Assembly (NCBI RefSeq): GCF_002837145.1
Contig: NZ_NWMV01000015.1
Location: 1-39,894 of the forward strand
Length of the DNA stretch: 39,894 bases
Direction of reading: 5' to 3'
Source of the DNA: Macromonas nakdongensis
GTDB taxonomy: Bacteria; Pseudomonadota; Gammaproteobacteria; Burkholderiales; Burkholderiaceae_C
Each line of letters begins with the position of its first letter. The stretch's first letter is position 1. The notes below the pieces were generated by a model that was not told the origin of the DNA, made no database searches, and was given only the letters and a program-made list of their open reading frames with translations. The position numbers and the translations under genes are program-made. Shown piece after piece: positions 16,558 to 24,130 of this stretch.

Positions 16558-17796
16558 ATGGCCCTCAACACCCTGATCACCGGCAGCCTGCACCCGCCGC
16601 CGCCCGGTGCGCCCGCGCGCACACAGTCCCGCGCCCTGGTGCTGATGGGCGGCGGGGCACGCACAGCCTACCAGGTGGGTGTGCTGCGCGCCCTGGGCCG
16701 GCTGCTGGCCCAGCACGGCCACCCGGCGGGCACCTTTCCCTTCCAGGTCCTGCTTGGAACCTCGGCGGGGGCCCTCAACGCCACCTGCCTGGCGAGCGAA
16801 GCCCTTGGGGGCCTGGCCGCCTTCGACGCCCTGGCCGGCTTCTGGCAGCGGCTGCAATCGGCCCAGGTCTACCGACTCGACAGCCCGCGCTGGACCTGGC
16901 CCAAGCTGCTCACCGCCGGCCTGACGCTGATGCGCCAGGTGCGCCGCCACCGCGCCCTGCTCGACACCCTGCCACTGGTGGACACCCTGCACCGCGCCTT
17001 GCGGCTGGAGCAGATCGAGGCGGCGCTGCGCGACGGCGCCCTGGATGCCCTGGCCGTGACAGCATCGAGCTACACCACCGGCGAACACTGGACCTTCTAC
17101 CAGACCCGGCCCGAGGCGCCCGTGCCGCCCTGGCGCCGCCCCGGCCGGCGGGCCGGGGCCCAGCCCATCGGCATCGAGCACCTCATGGCCTCCAGCGCCA
17201 TCCCCTTCCTGTTCCCGGCGGTGCCGCTGTGGGTGGATGGGCACAAGGAGTTCTTCGGCGACGGCTCCATGCGCCAGCTCTCGCCGCTGTCGCCGGCGAT
17301 CCAGCTGGGCGCGCGCCAGATCCTGGTGATCGGGGTGGGCCAGCCCCAGCGCGCCGGCTGGGGCGGGGGCGGCCCCGGGGACGACCCGACCGCCGGCACC
17401 ATCGCCGGCCACGCCCTGGCCAGCGTGTTCCACGACACGCTGCAGGCCGACGTGGAACAGGCCCAGCGCGTCAGCGCCACCCTGACCCAGTTGCCACCGG
17501 GCCTGGGGCACCTGCTGCCCTACCGGCCGGTGGAGGTGCTGGCGGTCCAGCCCAGCGTGTCGCTGGACGAACTGGCGCTCAAACACGTGCACGCCTTGCC
17601 CGCGGCCGCCCGCCGCACCCTGGTGGGGCTGGGGGCGCTGGACACCCACCGCGGCGCCACCGGCAGCGCCGCCGCCCTGGCCAGCTACCTGCTGTTCGAG
17701 CCCCCCTTCGTCAACGCCCTGATCGCTTGCGGCGAGCACGACGCGCTGGCCCGCCGCGACGAGCTGCTGGCCTTCTTCGACACACGGCCGTCATGA
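16558..17796 (+). CDS. Patatin-like phospholipase
   Basis: 412 residues. The oxyanion motif GGGAR is at ~32-36, the nucleophile motif GTSAG has Ser69, and the second dyad residue is Asp235 in GDGS. The domain also has [13 protein letters not shown] and [11 protein letters not shown]. It would hydrolyse acyl ester bonds of lipids through a Ser-Asp dyad, probably in the cytoplasm or at the inner membrane since no signal peptide is visible. A C-terminal ~120 residues outside the core (from ~[14 protein letters not shown]) belong to the long patatin subgroup found in Burkholderiales. Physiological substrate unknown. The gene ends 209 bases before corA. Confidence 0.9.
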   Translation: MALNTLITGSLHPPPPGAPARTQSRALVLMGGGARTAYQVGVLRALGRLLAQHGHPAGTFPFQVLLGTSAGALNATCLASEALGGLAAFDALAGFWQRLQSAQVYRLDSPRWTWPKLLTAGLTLMRQVRRHRALLDTLPLVDTLHRALRLEQIEAALRDGALDALAVTASSYTTGEHWTFYQTRPEAPVPPWRRPGRRAGAQPIGIEHLMASSAIPFLFPAVPLWVDGHKEFFGDGSMRQLSPLSPAIQLGARQILVIGVGQPQRAGWGGGGPGDDPTAGTIAGHALASVFHDTLQADVEQAQRVSATLTQLPPGLGHLLPYRPVEVLAVQPSVSLDELALKHVHALPAAARRTLVGLGALDTHRGATGSAAALASYLLFEPPFVNALIACGEHDALARRDELLAFFDTRPS

Positions 17797-17804
17797 TGCG
17801 GTGC

Positions 17805-17810
17805 AATAAT
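17805..17810 (+). promoter_or_regulatory. -10-like element for the corA transcript
   Basis: AATAAT within GTGCAATAATG, just after the patatin stop. Transcription from it would start near 17817 and give a leader of about 190 bases. No good -35 was found. Confidence 0.35.
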
Positions 17811-17839
17811 GTCGATCTTGTTTCACAACGGAGTTCCTC

Positions 17840-17890
17840 GTGGAAAGCAGCCCCAGTCGCGTGCTTTCAGCGCAGGTTCTGTCTTCCTGA
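17840..17890 (+). CDS. Putative leader peptide ORF upstream of corA
   Basis: 16 codons, GTG start, sequence MESSPSRVLSAQVLSS and TGA stop at 17888-17890. CGGAG (17829-17833) lies 6 bases before the GTG, an ideal ribosome binding site. Its codons 8-11 form the left arm of one leader helix and its last codons plus stop form the left arm of a second helix that covers the corA ribosome binding site. This is the layout of a translation-coupled control element. A leader ORF (corL) is known upstream of corA in Salmonella; this one shares position, not visible sequence. An overlapping ATG ORF (17809-17901, 30 residues) has no ribosome binding site. Confidence 0.5.
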   Translation: MESSPSRVLSAQVLSS

Positions 17891-17999
17891 AGCGGGGCTG
17901 ACGCCAGGCCCCGCCCGGACGGCAGGCGGCGGCTGAAAGCACCCCACCGCCCGAAGGCCCCGGCCTTCCCCTCCCCGTCCGCCCGTCGCCTTCAGGAAG
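17861..17999 (+). promoter_or_regulatory. Structured corA 5' leader with interleaved helices
   Basis: Helix A: GTGCTTTCAGC (17861-17871) pairs perfectly with GCTGAAAGCAC (17932-17942). Helix B: CTTCCTGAAG (17883-17892) pairs perfectly with CTTCAGGAAG (17990-17999). The right arm of B contains AGGAAG, the corA ribosome binding site, 6 bases before the ATG. A and B interleave (a pseudoknot or mutually influencing pair). Extra hairpins are GCGGGGC/GCCCCGC (17892-17898 with 17908-17914) and GAAGGCC/GGCCTTC (17953-17959 with 17962-17968). The stretch 17941-17990 is C-rich and poor in G, as Rho loading sites often are. It does not resemble the M-box or yybP-ykoY element as I know them. Confidence 0.55.
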
Positions 18000-18005
18000 C
18001 GTCCC

Positions 18006-18992
18006 ATGCTCAACGTCTTCACCCTGGCCAATGGCCGCCTGTTCCAGGAAGAAATCGAATCCCTGGAAGAGCTGACCCGGTTCAAGCCGATCTGGGTCGA
18101 CCTCGAATCGCCCACGCCCGAAGAGCGCCGCTGGGTGCGCCAGCACTTCGGCCTGAGCATCCCCGAAGACGCGATGGACGAAGACATCGAGGAATCCGCC
18201 CGCTTCTTCGAGGAAGACAACGGCGAGCTGCACGTGCGCTCGGACTTCCTCATCGACGACGAGGACAACCCGCGCACGGTGCGCGTCGCCTTCATCCTGA
18301 ACGAGCAGAACGACGCGCTCAAGAGCCGGGGGGTGCTGTTCTCCATCCACGACGAGGACGTGCCGGTGTTCCGCCTGCTGCGCCTGCGCGCGCGGCGCAT
18401 GCCCGGCCTCATCAAAGACGCGAAAGACGTGCTGCTGAGCCTGTTCGACACCGACGCCGAATACTGCGCCGACACGGTCGAAGACATCTACGACGATCTG
18501 GAGCGCATCAGCACCAAGGTGCTGTCGGGCCAGGTGACGGACGAGATCGCCTCCGAGGTGCTGGCCGGCATCGCGCGGCACGAGGACATGAGCGGGCGCA
18601 TCCGCCGCAACATGATGGACACGCGCCGCGCCGTCAGCTTCATGATGCGCACCCGCATGCTCAGCGCCGAACAGTTCGAGGACGCGCGCCAGATCCTGCG
18701 CGACCTGGACTCGCTCGACAGCCACACCGCGTTCATGTTCGAGAAGATCAACTTCCTGATGGACGCGACCATCGGTTTCATCAACATCAACCAGAACAAG
18801 ATCATCAAGATCTTCTCGGTGGCCAGCGTGTCGCTGCTGCCGCCGACGCTGGTGGCCAGCAGCTACGGCATGAACTTCCAGTTCATGCCGGAACTGAACT
18901 GGGCCTTCGGCTACCCCTTCGCCATCGCCTTGATGGTGCTGTCGGCGGTGATCCCGATGGTGTATTTCCGCAAGCGCGGCTGGCTGAAGTGA
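18006..18992 (+). CDS. corA: Magnesium/cobalt transporter CorA
   Basis: 328 residues. A long acidic and helical cytoplasmic N-terminal domain (MLNVFTLANGRLF to about 265) is followed by two membrane helices near the C-terminus; the first ends with the selectivity motif YGMN (G288-M-N). The last residues are MVYFRKRGWLK. A homopentameric Mg2+ channel of the inner membrane, gated by cytoplasmic Mg2+. The AGGAAG ribosome binding site is 6 bases before the ATG and is part of a predicted leader helix. It is convergent with mtnN (35-base gap). Confidence 0.97.
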   Translation: MLNVFTLANGRLFQEEIESLEELTRFKPIWVDLESPTPEERRWVRQHFGLSIPEDAMDEDIEESARFFEEDNGELHVRSDFLIDDEDNPRTVRVAFILNEQNDALKSRGVLFSIHDEDVPVFRLLRLRARRMPGLIKDAKDVLLSLFDTDAEYCADTVEDIYDDLERISTKVLSGQVTDEIASEVLAGIARHEDMSGRIRRNMMDTRRAVSFMMRTRMLSAEQFEDARQILRDLDSLDSHTAFMFEKINFLMDATIGFININQNKIIKIFSVASVSLLPPTLVASSYGMNFQFMPELNWAFGYPFAIALMVLSAVIPMVYFRKRGWLK

Positions 18993-19027
18993 GCGCCCGC
19001 TGACGCGGCGTCGACTGACAGCGCTGC

Positions 19028-19783
19028 TTAGAGCAGGTTGAGCGCCTTGCGCACGATGCGCCCGCTGTAGTGCCGCGCCACCTGCTGCAGGAAGCGCTGA
19101 AAATCCACGTGGGCGTCGTCGTCGGCCCGGTCGGAAATGGTGCGCACCGCGGCAAACGGCACGCCGTAGTCGGCACACACCTGGGCCACCGCGGCGCATT
19201 CCATTTCCACCGCCAGCGCTTCGGGCAAGGCCGCGCGCAGGGCTGCGCTCTCGGCGGCGCTGGACACGAAGCGGTCGCCGGTGACGATCTCGCCCCGGTG
19301 CACGCTGGGCGCGTGCAGGCCAAACAGGCGCAGGGTGTCGGCGTCCAGCAGCTTGGGCAGCCAGGTCACGGCGTCGCGGGCGGCCTCGTGCAGCACCTGG
19401 GTCAGCGCCAGGTCGGCGGCAAAACGGCTGCACCCCCGGCCCGGCACCTCCCAGCGCGGGAACAGCGGCGAGGCGTCCAGGTCGTGCTGCAGAAAGGTGG
19501 TGCCCACCACGATGTCGCCCACCTCCACGCCCGGGGCCAGGCCACCGGCCACCCCGGTGAACAGCACCTGCTGCGGCTGGAAACGTTCCATCACCGCGGT
19601 GGCGGTGGTGGCCGCCGCCACCTTGCCGATGCCCGACAGCACCGCCAGCACCTCGTGCCCCTGCAGGTGGCCGTGCCAGAATTCGCGGTCGGCGGCCACG
19701 GTCTTGCGCTCGTCGGGCATGAGGGCCAGGATTTCGGCCAGTTCCTCGTGGACGGCGCTGACGATGGCGATGCGTTGGCCCAT
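19028..19783 (-). CDS. mtnN: 5'-methylthioadenosine/S-adenosylhomocysteine nucleosidase
   Basis: 251 residues, slightly longer than the usual ~232. It cleaves MTA and SAH to adenine plus the thioribosyl sugar (methyl cycle and quorum-signal by-products). Motifs: IAIVSAVHEELAE with the N-terminal catalytic Glu, FTGVAGGLAPGVEVGDIVV, EMECAAVAQVC (substrate-binding Glu; most homologues have MEGAA, here Gly is Cys) and RTISDRADDDAHVDF with the catalytic Asp. It begins 14 bases after fadD, so the two form an operon. The ATG at 19783 precedes the conserved first strand. Confidence 0.93.
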   Translation of the reverse strand: MGQRIAIVSAVHEELAEILALMPDERKTVAADREFWHGHLQGHEVLAVLSGIGKVAAATTATAVMERFQPQQVLFTGVAGGLAPGVEVGDIVVGTTFLQHDLDASPLFPRWEVPGRGCSRFAADLALTQVLHEAARDAVTWLPKLLDADTLRLFGLHAPSVHRGEIVTGDRFVSSAAESAALRAALPEALAVEMECAAVAQVCADYGVPFAAVRTISDRADDDAHVDFQRFLQQVARHYSGRIVRKALNLL

Positions 19784-19797
19784 GGGCGTGACTCCGG

Positions 19798-21492
19798 CTA
19801 TTTCTTGTCGCGCAGCTCCCGGCGCAGGATTTTGCCGACCGGGGTCTTGGGCAGTTCGGTGCGGAACTCGATCACCTTGGGCTGCTTGTAACCGGTCAGG
19901 CGGGACTGGCAATAGTCTCGCACATGTGCCTCGGTCAGGGCCGGGTCTTTCTTGACGATGATCAACTTCACCGCTTCGCCCGAGTGCTCGTCGGAGATGC
20001 CGACCACCGCGCACTCCAGCACCCCGTCGATCTGGGCGACCACGTCCTCCACCTCGTTGGGGTAGACGTTGAAACCGCTGATCAGGATCATGTCCTTCTT
20101 GCGGTCGACGATCTTGAAGTAGCCGCGCTCGTCCATCACGCCGATGTCGCCGGTCTTGAACCAGCCGTCGGCGGTCATGACCTTGGCGGTTTCGTCCGGG
20201 CGCTGCCAGTAGCCGGCCATGACCTGCGGGCCCCGGATGGCGATTTCACCGCGCTCGCCCACAGGCACCTCGTGGCCCTCGTCGTCGAAGCAGGCCATGA
20301 GCGTGCTCGGCAGCGGCACGCCGATGCTGCCGGTGAAGACCGTGTTGGTGACCGGGTTGCAACTGGCCGAGGGACTGGTTTCCGACAGGCCGTAGCCTTC
20401 GCAGATGGGGCAGCCGGTGCGCTCCAGCCACTTTTGCGCCACGGCGCTTTGCACCGCCATGCCGCCGCCGACCGACACTTTCAGGTTGCGCCAGTGGACG
20501 GTGTCGAAATCGGGGTGGTTCAACAAGGCATTGAACAGCGTGTTGACCGCCGGAAAGCTGTGGAAGGTGTGCTGGCTCAGCTCCTTGAGCACCGCCGGCA
20601 GGTCCCGCGGGTTGGGGATGAGGATGGTTTTGCCCCCGTTGCGCATGCTCAGCATCATGTTCACCGTGAAGGCGAAGATGTGGTACAGCGGCAGGGCACA
20701 GACGCTGGTGGACTGTTCGTTCGCCGGGATTTTCTGCATCACCGGGTCGTTCCAGGCTTCGGACTGCAGCACGTTGGCGATGATGTTGCGGTGCAGCAGC
20801 ACCGCCCCCTTGCTGACGCCGGTGGTGCCGCCGGTGTACTGCAGCAGGGCGACGTCGTCGGGGGTCAGCGCCGGGGGCTGGAAGGGCAGGCGCCGACCGC
20901 GGGCCAGCGCGTCGTTGAAGCGCACCGCCCCCGGCAGTTCAAAGGGCGGCACCAGCTTTTTCACCCGGCGCACCACGTGGTTGACGACCGCGCCCTTGAT
21001 CCAGCCCAGCCGGTCGCCCATGGCGCACAACAGCACGTGTTTCACTGGGGTGTTGGCGATGCACTGCGCCAGCGTGTGGGCAAAATTCTCGATGATGACG
21101 ATGGCCTTGGCCCCCGAGTCGCGCAGCTGGTGTTCCAGTTCGCGCGCGGTGTACAGCGGGTTGACGTTGACCACCACAAAGCCCGCGCGCAGCACGGCGG
21201 CGACGGCCACCGGGTACTGGGGGATGTTGGGCATCATCAGCGCGACGCGGTCACCGCGGGCCAAGCCGCGCCCCTGCAGGTAGGCGGCCAGGGCGCGCGA
21301 CTGGGCATCGGTGTCGGCGTAGCTGAAGTTCTTGCCCAGGAAGCTGTAGGCGGTGCGGTCGTCGAACTTGCGGAAGCTGGCCTCCATGAGTTCGACGAGT
21401 GAGCGGTACTGGCCCGGGTCGATCTCGGCCGGCACCCCGGGGGGGTAGGCCTGCAACCAGGGTCGATCGGCGGCGCTCACGGTCTCACTCAT
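19798..21492 (-). CDS. fadD: Long-chain fatty acid-CoA ligase
   Basis: 564 residues. It activates fatty acids to acyl-CoA through an acyl-adenylate. The AMP-binding P-loop YTGGTTGVSKGA is at about residues 215-226; further motifs are GYGLSETSP, WFKTGDIGVMDERGYFKIVDRKKDMI and the C-terminal catalytic Lys region KTPVGKILRRELR. The start MSETVSAADRPW is preferred to a far-upstream TTG because the extra stretch is Arg/Pro-rich out-of-character sequence. mtnN follows after 14 bases. The terC terminator lies upstream, so transcription must start in 21493-21607. Confidence 0.95.
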   Translation of the reverse strand: MSETVSAADRPWLQAYPPGVPAEIDPGQYRSLVELMEASFRKFDDRTAYSFLGKNFSYADTDAQSRALAAYLQGRGLARGDRVALMMPNIPQYPVAVAAVLRAGFVVVNVNPLYTARELEHQLRDSGAKAIVIIENFAHTLAQCIANTPVKHVLLCAMGDRLGWIKGAVVNHVVRRVKKLVPPFELPGAVRFNDALARGRRLPFQPPALTPDDVALLQYTGGTTGVSKGAVLLHRNIIANVLQSEAWNDPVMQKIPANEQSTSVCALPLYHIFAFTVNMMLSMRNGGKTILIPNPRDLPAVLKELSQHTFHSFPAVNTLFNALLNHPDFDTVHWRNLKVSVGGGMAVQSAVAQKWLERTGCPICEGYGLSETSPSASCNPVTNTVFTGSIGVPLPSTLMACFDDEGHEVPVGERGEIAIRGPQVMAGYWQRPDETAKVMTADGWFKTGDIGVMDERGYFKIVDRKKDMILISGFNVYPNEVEDVVAQIDGVLECAVVGISDEHSGEAVKLIIVKKDPALTEAHVRDYCQSRLTGYKQPKVIEFRTELPKTPVGKILRRELRDKK

Positions 21493-21607
21493 GCAAAGTC
21501 TCCAACGGGGGCGGGGCTCGGGGCCTCTGCGCCGATTATGGGCCCTTGGGCAGGCGCAGCACCTCCAGCATTTCCCTGACGAAGCACTGACATTTCTGAG
21601 AGTGGAC

Positions 21608-21635
21608 ACAAAAAAAACCGGGGCAAGCCCCGGTT
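21608..21635 (-). terminator. Rho-independent terminator after terC
   Basis: AACCGGGGC (21616-21624) and GCCCCGGTT (21627-21635) form a perfect 9-base stem. On the minus strand it runs into 8 consecutive T, 20 bases after the terC stop. Confidence 0.9.
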
Positions 21636-21655
21636 CTGTGGGTGTTGGGCAGGTG

Positions 21656-22411
21656 TCAGGCCTGCGGGGCCTGGGCCGCCTGGCGCTTGCCGCGGGCACG
21701 GATGTTGAGCACCTCGACCACCAGCGAAAACGCCATCGCGGCGTACAGGTAGCCCTTGGGCATTTCCTGGTCGAAGGCCTCGGCCGTCAGGGCCATGCCC
21801 ACCATCACCAGGAAGGCCAAGGCCAGCACCTTGACGGACGGGTGCTTGTCCACGAACTCACCGATCGGCTTGGCCGCCACCAGCATCACGCCCACGGAGG
21901 CCACCACGGCGGCCACCATCACGCCGATTTGGTCCACCATGCCGACGGCGGTGATCACCGAGTCCAGCGAAAACACGATGTCGACCACGGCGATCTGGCC
22001 GATGATCATCCAGAACAGCTTGTTGCCGGCCGACTTGACCGTGGCCGCGTCGGTGGTGGGCGGGACGTGCTGCTCGCGGGCTTCGACTTCCACGAAGATT
22101 TCGTGAGAAGCCTTGTACAGCAGGAACAGGCCGCCGAACAGCAGCACCAGGTCGCGGCCGCTGAAGCCCATGCCGAGCACGCTGAACAGGTCGGCCGTCA
22201 GGCCCATGACCAGGCTCAGGGTGAACAACAGGGCCAGGCGCGAGGCCATGGCAAAGCCCAGGCCAAGCCGGCGGGCCCGGTCGCGCTGTTCGGGGGGCAG
22301 GCGCCCCACCAGGATGGAAATGAAGATGATGTTGTCGATGCCCAGCACGATTTCGAGCGAGGTGAGCATCGCAAACGCGATCCAGACGTTGGGGTCAAGC
22401 AGCAGTTCCAA
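21656..22411 (-). CDS. TerC family integral membrane protein
   Basis: 251 residues with about seven membrane segments. TerC markers: SLEIVLGIDNIIFISILVG and FSLDSVITAVGM, the two acidic DN/DS motifs that probably bind a metal, plus KPIGEFVDKHPSVKVLALAFL. The family is linked to tellurite resistance and, more recently, to manganese export and metal loading of secreted proteins. The start is a TTG at 22411 (MELLLDPNVW matches the family start) with AAAGGA upstream; no in-frame ATG fits. It lies 51 bases after an NhaR-like regulator on the same strand. Confidence 0.9.
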   Translation of the reverse strand: MELLLDPNVWIAFAMLTSLEIVLGIDNIIFISILVGRLPPEQRDRARRLGLGFAMASRLALLFTLSLVMGLTADLFSVLGMGFSGRDLVLLFGGLFLLYKASHEIFVEVEAREQHVPPTTDAATVKSAGNKLFWMIIGQIAVVDIVFSLDSVITAVGMVDQIGVMVAAVVASVGVMLVAAKPIGEFVDKHPSVKVLALAFLVMVGMALTAEAFDQEMPKGYLYAAMAFSLVVEVLNIRARGKRQAAQAPQA

Positions 22412-22462
22412 GGGGAGGTCCTTTCTTCGATCAAAAAACTCAAAAGCCCGGATTGGGCGGGG

Positions 22463-23356
22463 TCATGCGGCGGGCGCGCTGGCCAGAATCTGTTGCACCA
22501 GGGGGTGGTGCTGCCCGTGCCGGTTGCGGATGGCGTGGATGTCTTCGCGCACCGCCTCGCAGCGGCCGAGCAGGGACAGGCCTTTGAGCAGGCCCACGTC
22601 GTCGGCGCCCAGCCGGCTCACCGGAAACACCCCCAGGCCGCGGGCGGCAAAGACCGACAGGAGCGCGCTGTCCTCGAACTCGCCCACCACGTGTGGGCGC
22701 AGATCCAGGTCCTGGAACCAGCGGTCCAGGGTGCTGCGCAGCACCGAATGCCCGGTGGGCAGCAGCACCGGCACCTCGGCCAGACAGGCGGGAAACGCGG
22801 CCTGCCGGGCCGCATCGACCCACTGGGCCGGGCCGTACCAGTCCACCGGGGACGACACCAGCCGGTCGCTCACCAGGCGCAGGTTGGGGTTGGGGGGCGC
22901 GCCGGCCCCGGCCAGCACCAGGTCCAGCTGGTGCAGGGCCAGTTCGCCCAACAGGGGGGCGAATTCGCCCTCGTGGCAGACCAGGTGCAGGCCCGGGGTG
23001 CCGAGCACCGGGCCCAGCAGGGCGTGCGCTGCCAGCTTGGAGATGCCGTCGGACAAACCCACCCGCAGGCCGACCACCCGTTGGCGCGCAGCGGAGGCGA
23101 CCGCCTGCGGCAAGCCCTGGCCGATCTGGAAAATCTCTTCGGCCTTGGCAAAGGCGGCCTCGCCGGCCTCGGTCAGGCCCACACCCCGGCCCACCGGCTT
23201 GAGCAGTTGGTGGCCCAGGTCGCGTTCCAGCTCGCGCACCTGGGCACTGATGGTCTGGATGGCGACGCCCAGGCGTTCGGCCGCCCGGGCGAAGCCACCT
23301 GCCTTGCCCACGGTCCAGAAGTAGTAGAGGTGTCGGTAGTTCAGCATGGCTGCCAT
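22463..23356 (-). CDS. LysR family transcriptional regulator, NhaR-like
   Basis: About 298 residues. N-terminal winged helix: MLNYRHLYYFWTVGKAGGFARAAERLGVAIQTISAQVRELE, very close in style to NhaR, the activator of sodium/proton antiporter genes. The LysR effector domain follows. NhaR itself responds to Na+. Here no antiporter is adjacent; terC lies directly downstream. ATG codons at 23356 and 23347 are both possible; a GATAAT -10-like element at 23376-23371 argues against the TTG at 23371. A dyad at 23387-23405 probably is its own operator. Confidence 0.9.
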   Translation of the reverse strand: MAAMLNYRHLYYFWTVGKAGGFARAAERLGVAIQTISAQVRELERDLGHQLLKPVGRGVGLTEAGEAAFAKAEEIFQIGQGLPQAVASAARQRVVGLRVGLSDGISKLAAHALLGPVLGTPGLHLVCHEGEFAPLLGELALHQLDLVLAGAGAPPNPNLRLVSDRLVSSPVDWYGPAQWVDAARQAAFPACLAEVPVLLPTGHSVLRSTLDRWFQDLDLRPHVVGEFEDSALLSVFAARGLGVFPVSRLGADDVGLLKGLSLLGRCEAVREDIHAIRNRHGQHHPLVQQILASAPAA

Positions 23357-23386
23357 CTGGCGAACCCGCAATTATCCCATTGCATC

Positions 23387-23405
23387 ACTTCGGTTTTTAC
23401 GAAGT
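23387..23405. promoter_or_regulatory. LysR-type operator candidate
   Basis: ACTTCG-N7-CGAAGT is a perfect 6-base dyad of the T-N11-A form expected for LysR regulators, 31 bases upstream of the NhaR-like start and just upstream of a GATAAT -10-like element (23376-23371, minus strand). It could mediate autoregulation. Confidence 0.4.
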
Positions 23406-23439
23406 ATTGATCAGCCCTTGGTCGCGTCGCGCCCAGGGT

Positions 23440-24018
23440 TCAAGGCTGGGACGCCACCAGTCGCACCGGCAAGGCCGTGCGCTTGAGGACGCCCCCGCGG
23501 GCTTCGCCGGTGCTCAGGTTCACCGCCCAGGCGTGCAGAAACGCGATCGGCGAGGACGCCACCGCATCACTCCCCTGGGCGATGTTGCCATAGCGGTAGG
23601 GGTTGGCCGCGGCCTGCTGGATGCTGACGCTGCCGCTCCAGTGCCATTGGCGGGGGGCGCCCGGGAACCACGCGGCCCCACCGTCGGGGTGTTGCTGGAG
23701 TTGCTGGGCCAGGTGCTTGAGTTCGGCGCTGTGGGGCAGGCGCCAGGGCCGCCCTTCGGCCTGAGCACGGGCCGCGGCGGCCTGTTGGGCCTGGGGGTGG
23801 TCCAGCGCCTGGGGACTGCCCACACAGGCGTGGCCATCCCAGTCGGCGCCGACGGCACAGCGCCGCCAGACCAGGCGCGCCGCCACGTCCTGCACGCAGC
23901 CACCGTCGTCCGACAACTGCCAGGGCGGCGGCCCGGCCACGGACGGGAGTGCGCCACAGCCGATCAGGGCCGCCAGCGCCAGGGAGCGGGGGCGCAGTGT
24001 GGAGTTCGGTCGCGGCAT
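23440..24018 (-). CDS. Exported DUF1566 (Lcl C-terminal-like) protein
   Basis: 192 residues. Signal peptide MPRPNSTLRPRSLALAALIGCGALPSVAG. The mature part has DGGCVQDVAARLVWRRCAVG, RPWRLPHSAELKHLAQQ and WHWSGSVS, the W-x-L-P pattern and aromatic spacing of DUF1566. Four Cys in the mature part suggest disulfides in the periplasm. The C-terminal AVNLSTGEARGGVLKRTALPVRLV also fits the family. Function unknown. It is divergent from the DedA gene and shares a symmetric promoter region. Confidence 0.75.
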   Translation of the reverse strand: MPRPNSTLRPRSLALAALIGCGALPSVAGPPPWQLSDDGGCVQDVAARLVWRRCAVGADWDGHACVGSPQALDHPQAQQAAAARAQAEGRPWRLPHSAELKHLAQQLQQHPDGGAAWFPGAPRQWHWSGSVSIQQAAANPYRYGNIAQGSDAVASSPIAFLHAWAVNLSTGEARGGVLKRTALPVRLVASQP

Positions 24019-24045
24019 CGGTCGTCTTCCCAGCGTGGACACGCG

Positions 24046-24075
24046 CGGATTGTAAAAGCCGCTCCGTACAATCCG
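24046..24075. promoter_or_regulatory. Symmetric divergent promoter region (DUF1566 / dedA)
   Basis: CGGATTGTA (24046-24054) and TACAATCCG (24067-24075) are a perfect 9-base inverted repeat. Each arm carries a TACAAT -10-like hexamer facing outward: 24054-24049 on the minus strand for the DUF1566 gene, 24067-24072 on the plus strand for dedA. The same TACAATCCG string occurs upstream of pntA. Confidence 0.45.
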
Positions 24076-24130
24076 GCGCACCGACCGCCCCGGCGCGGAC
24101 CCGCCGCTCACGGCCCTTTTGTGCACAACC

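Noticed and set aside
17797-18005. M-box (ykoK) or yybP-ykoY riboswitch before corA
   Set aside because: I cannot find the conserved cores of either class; the structure seen is different.
22441-22457. Short GCCC/GGGC hairpin with T-rich tail between the NhaR-like gene and terC as a terminator
   Set aside because: Only 4 base pairs in the stem; too weak to separate the two genes confidently.
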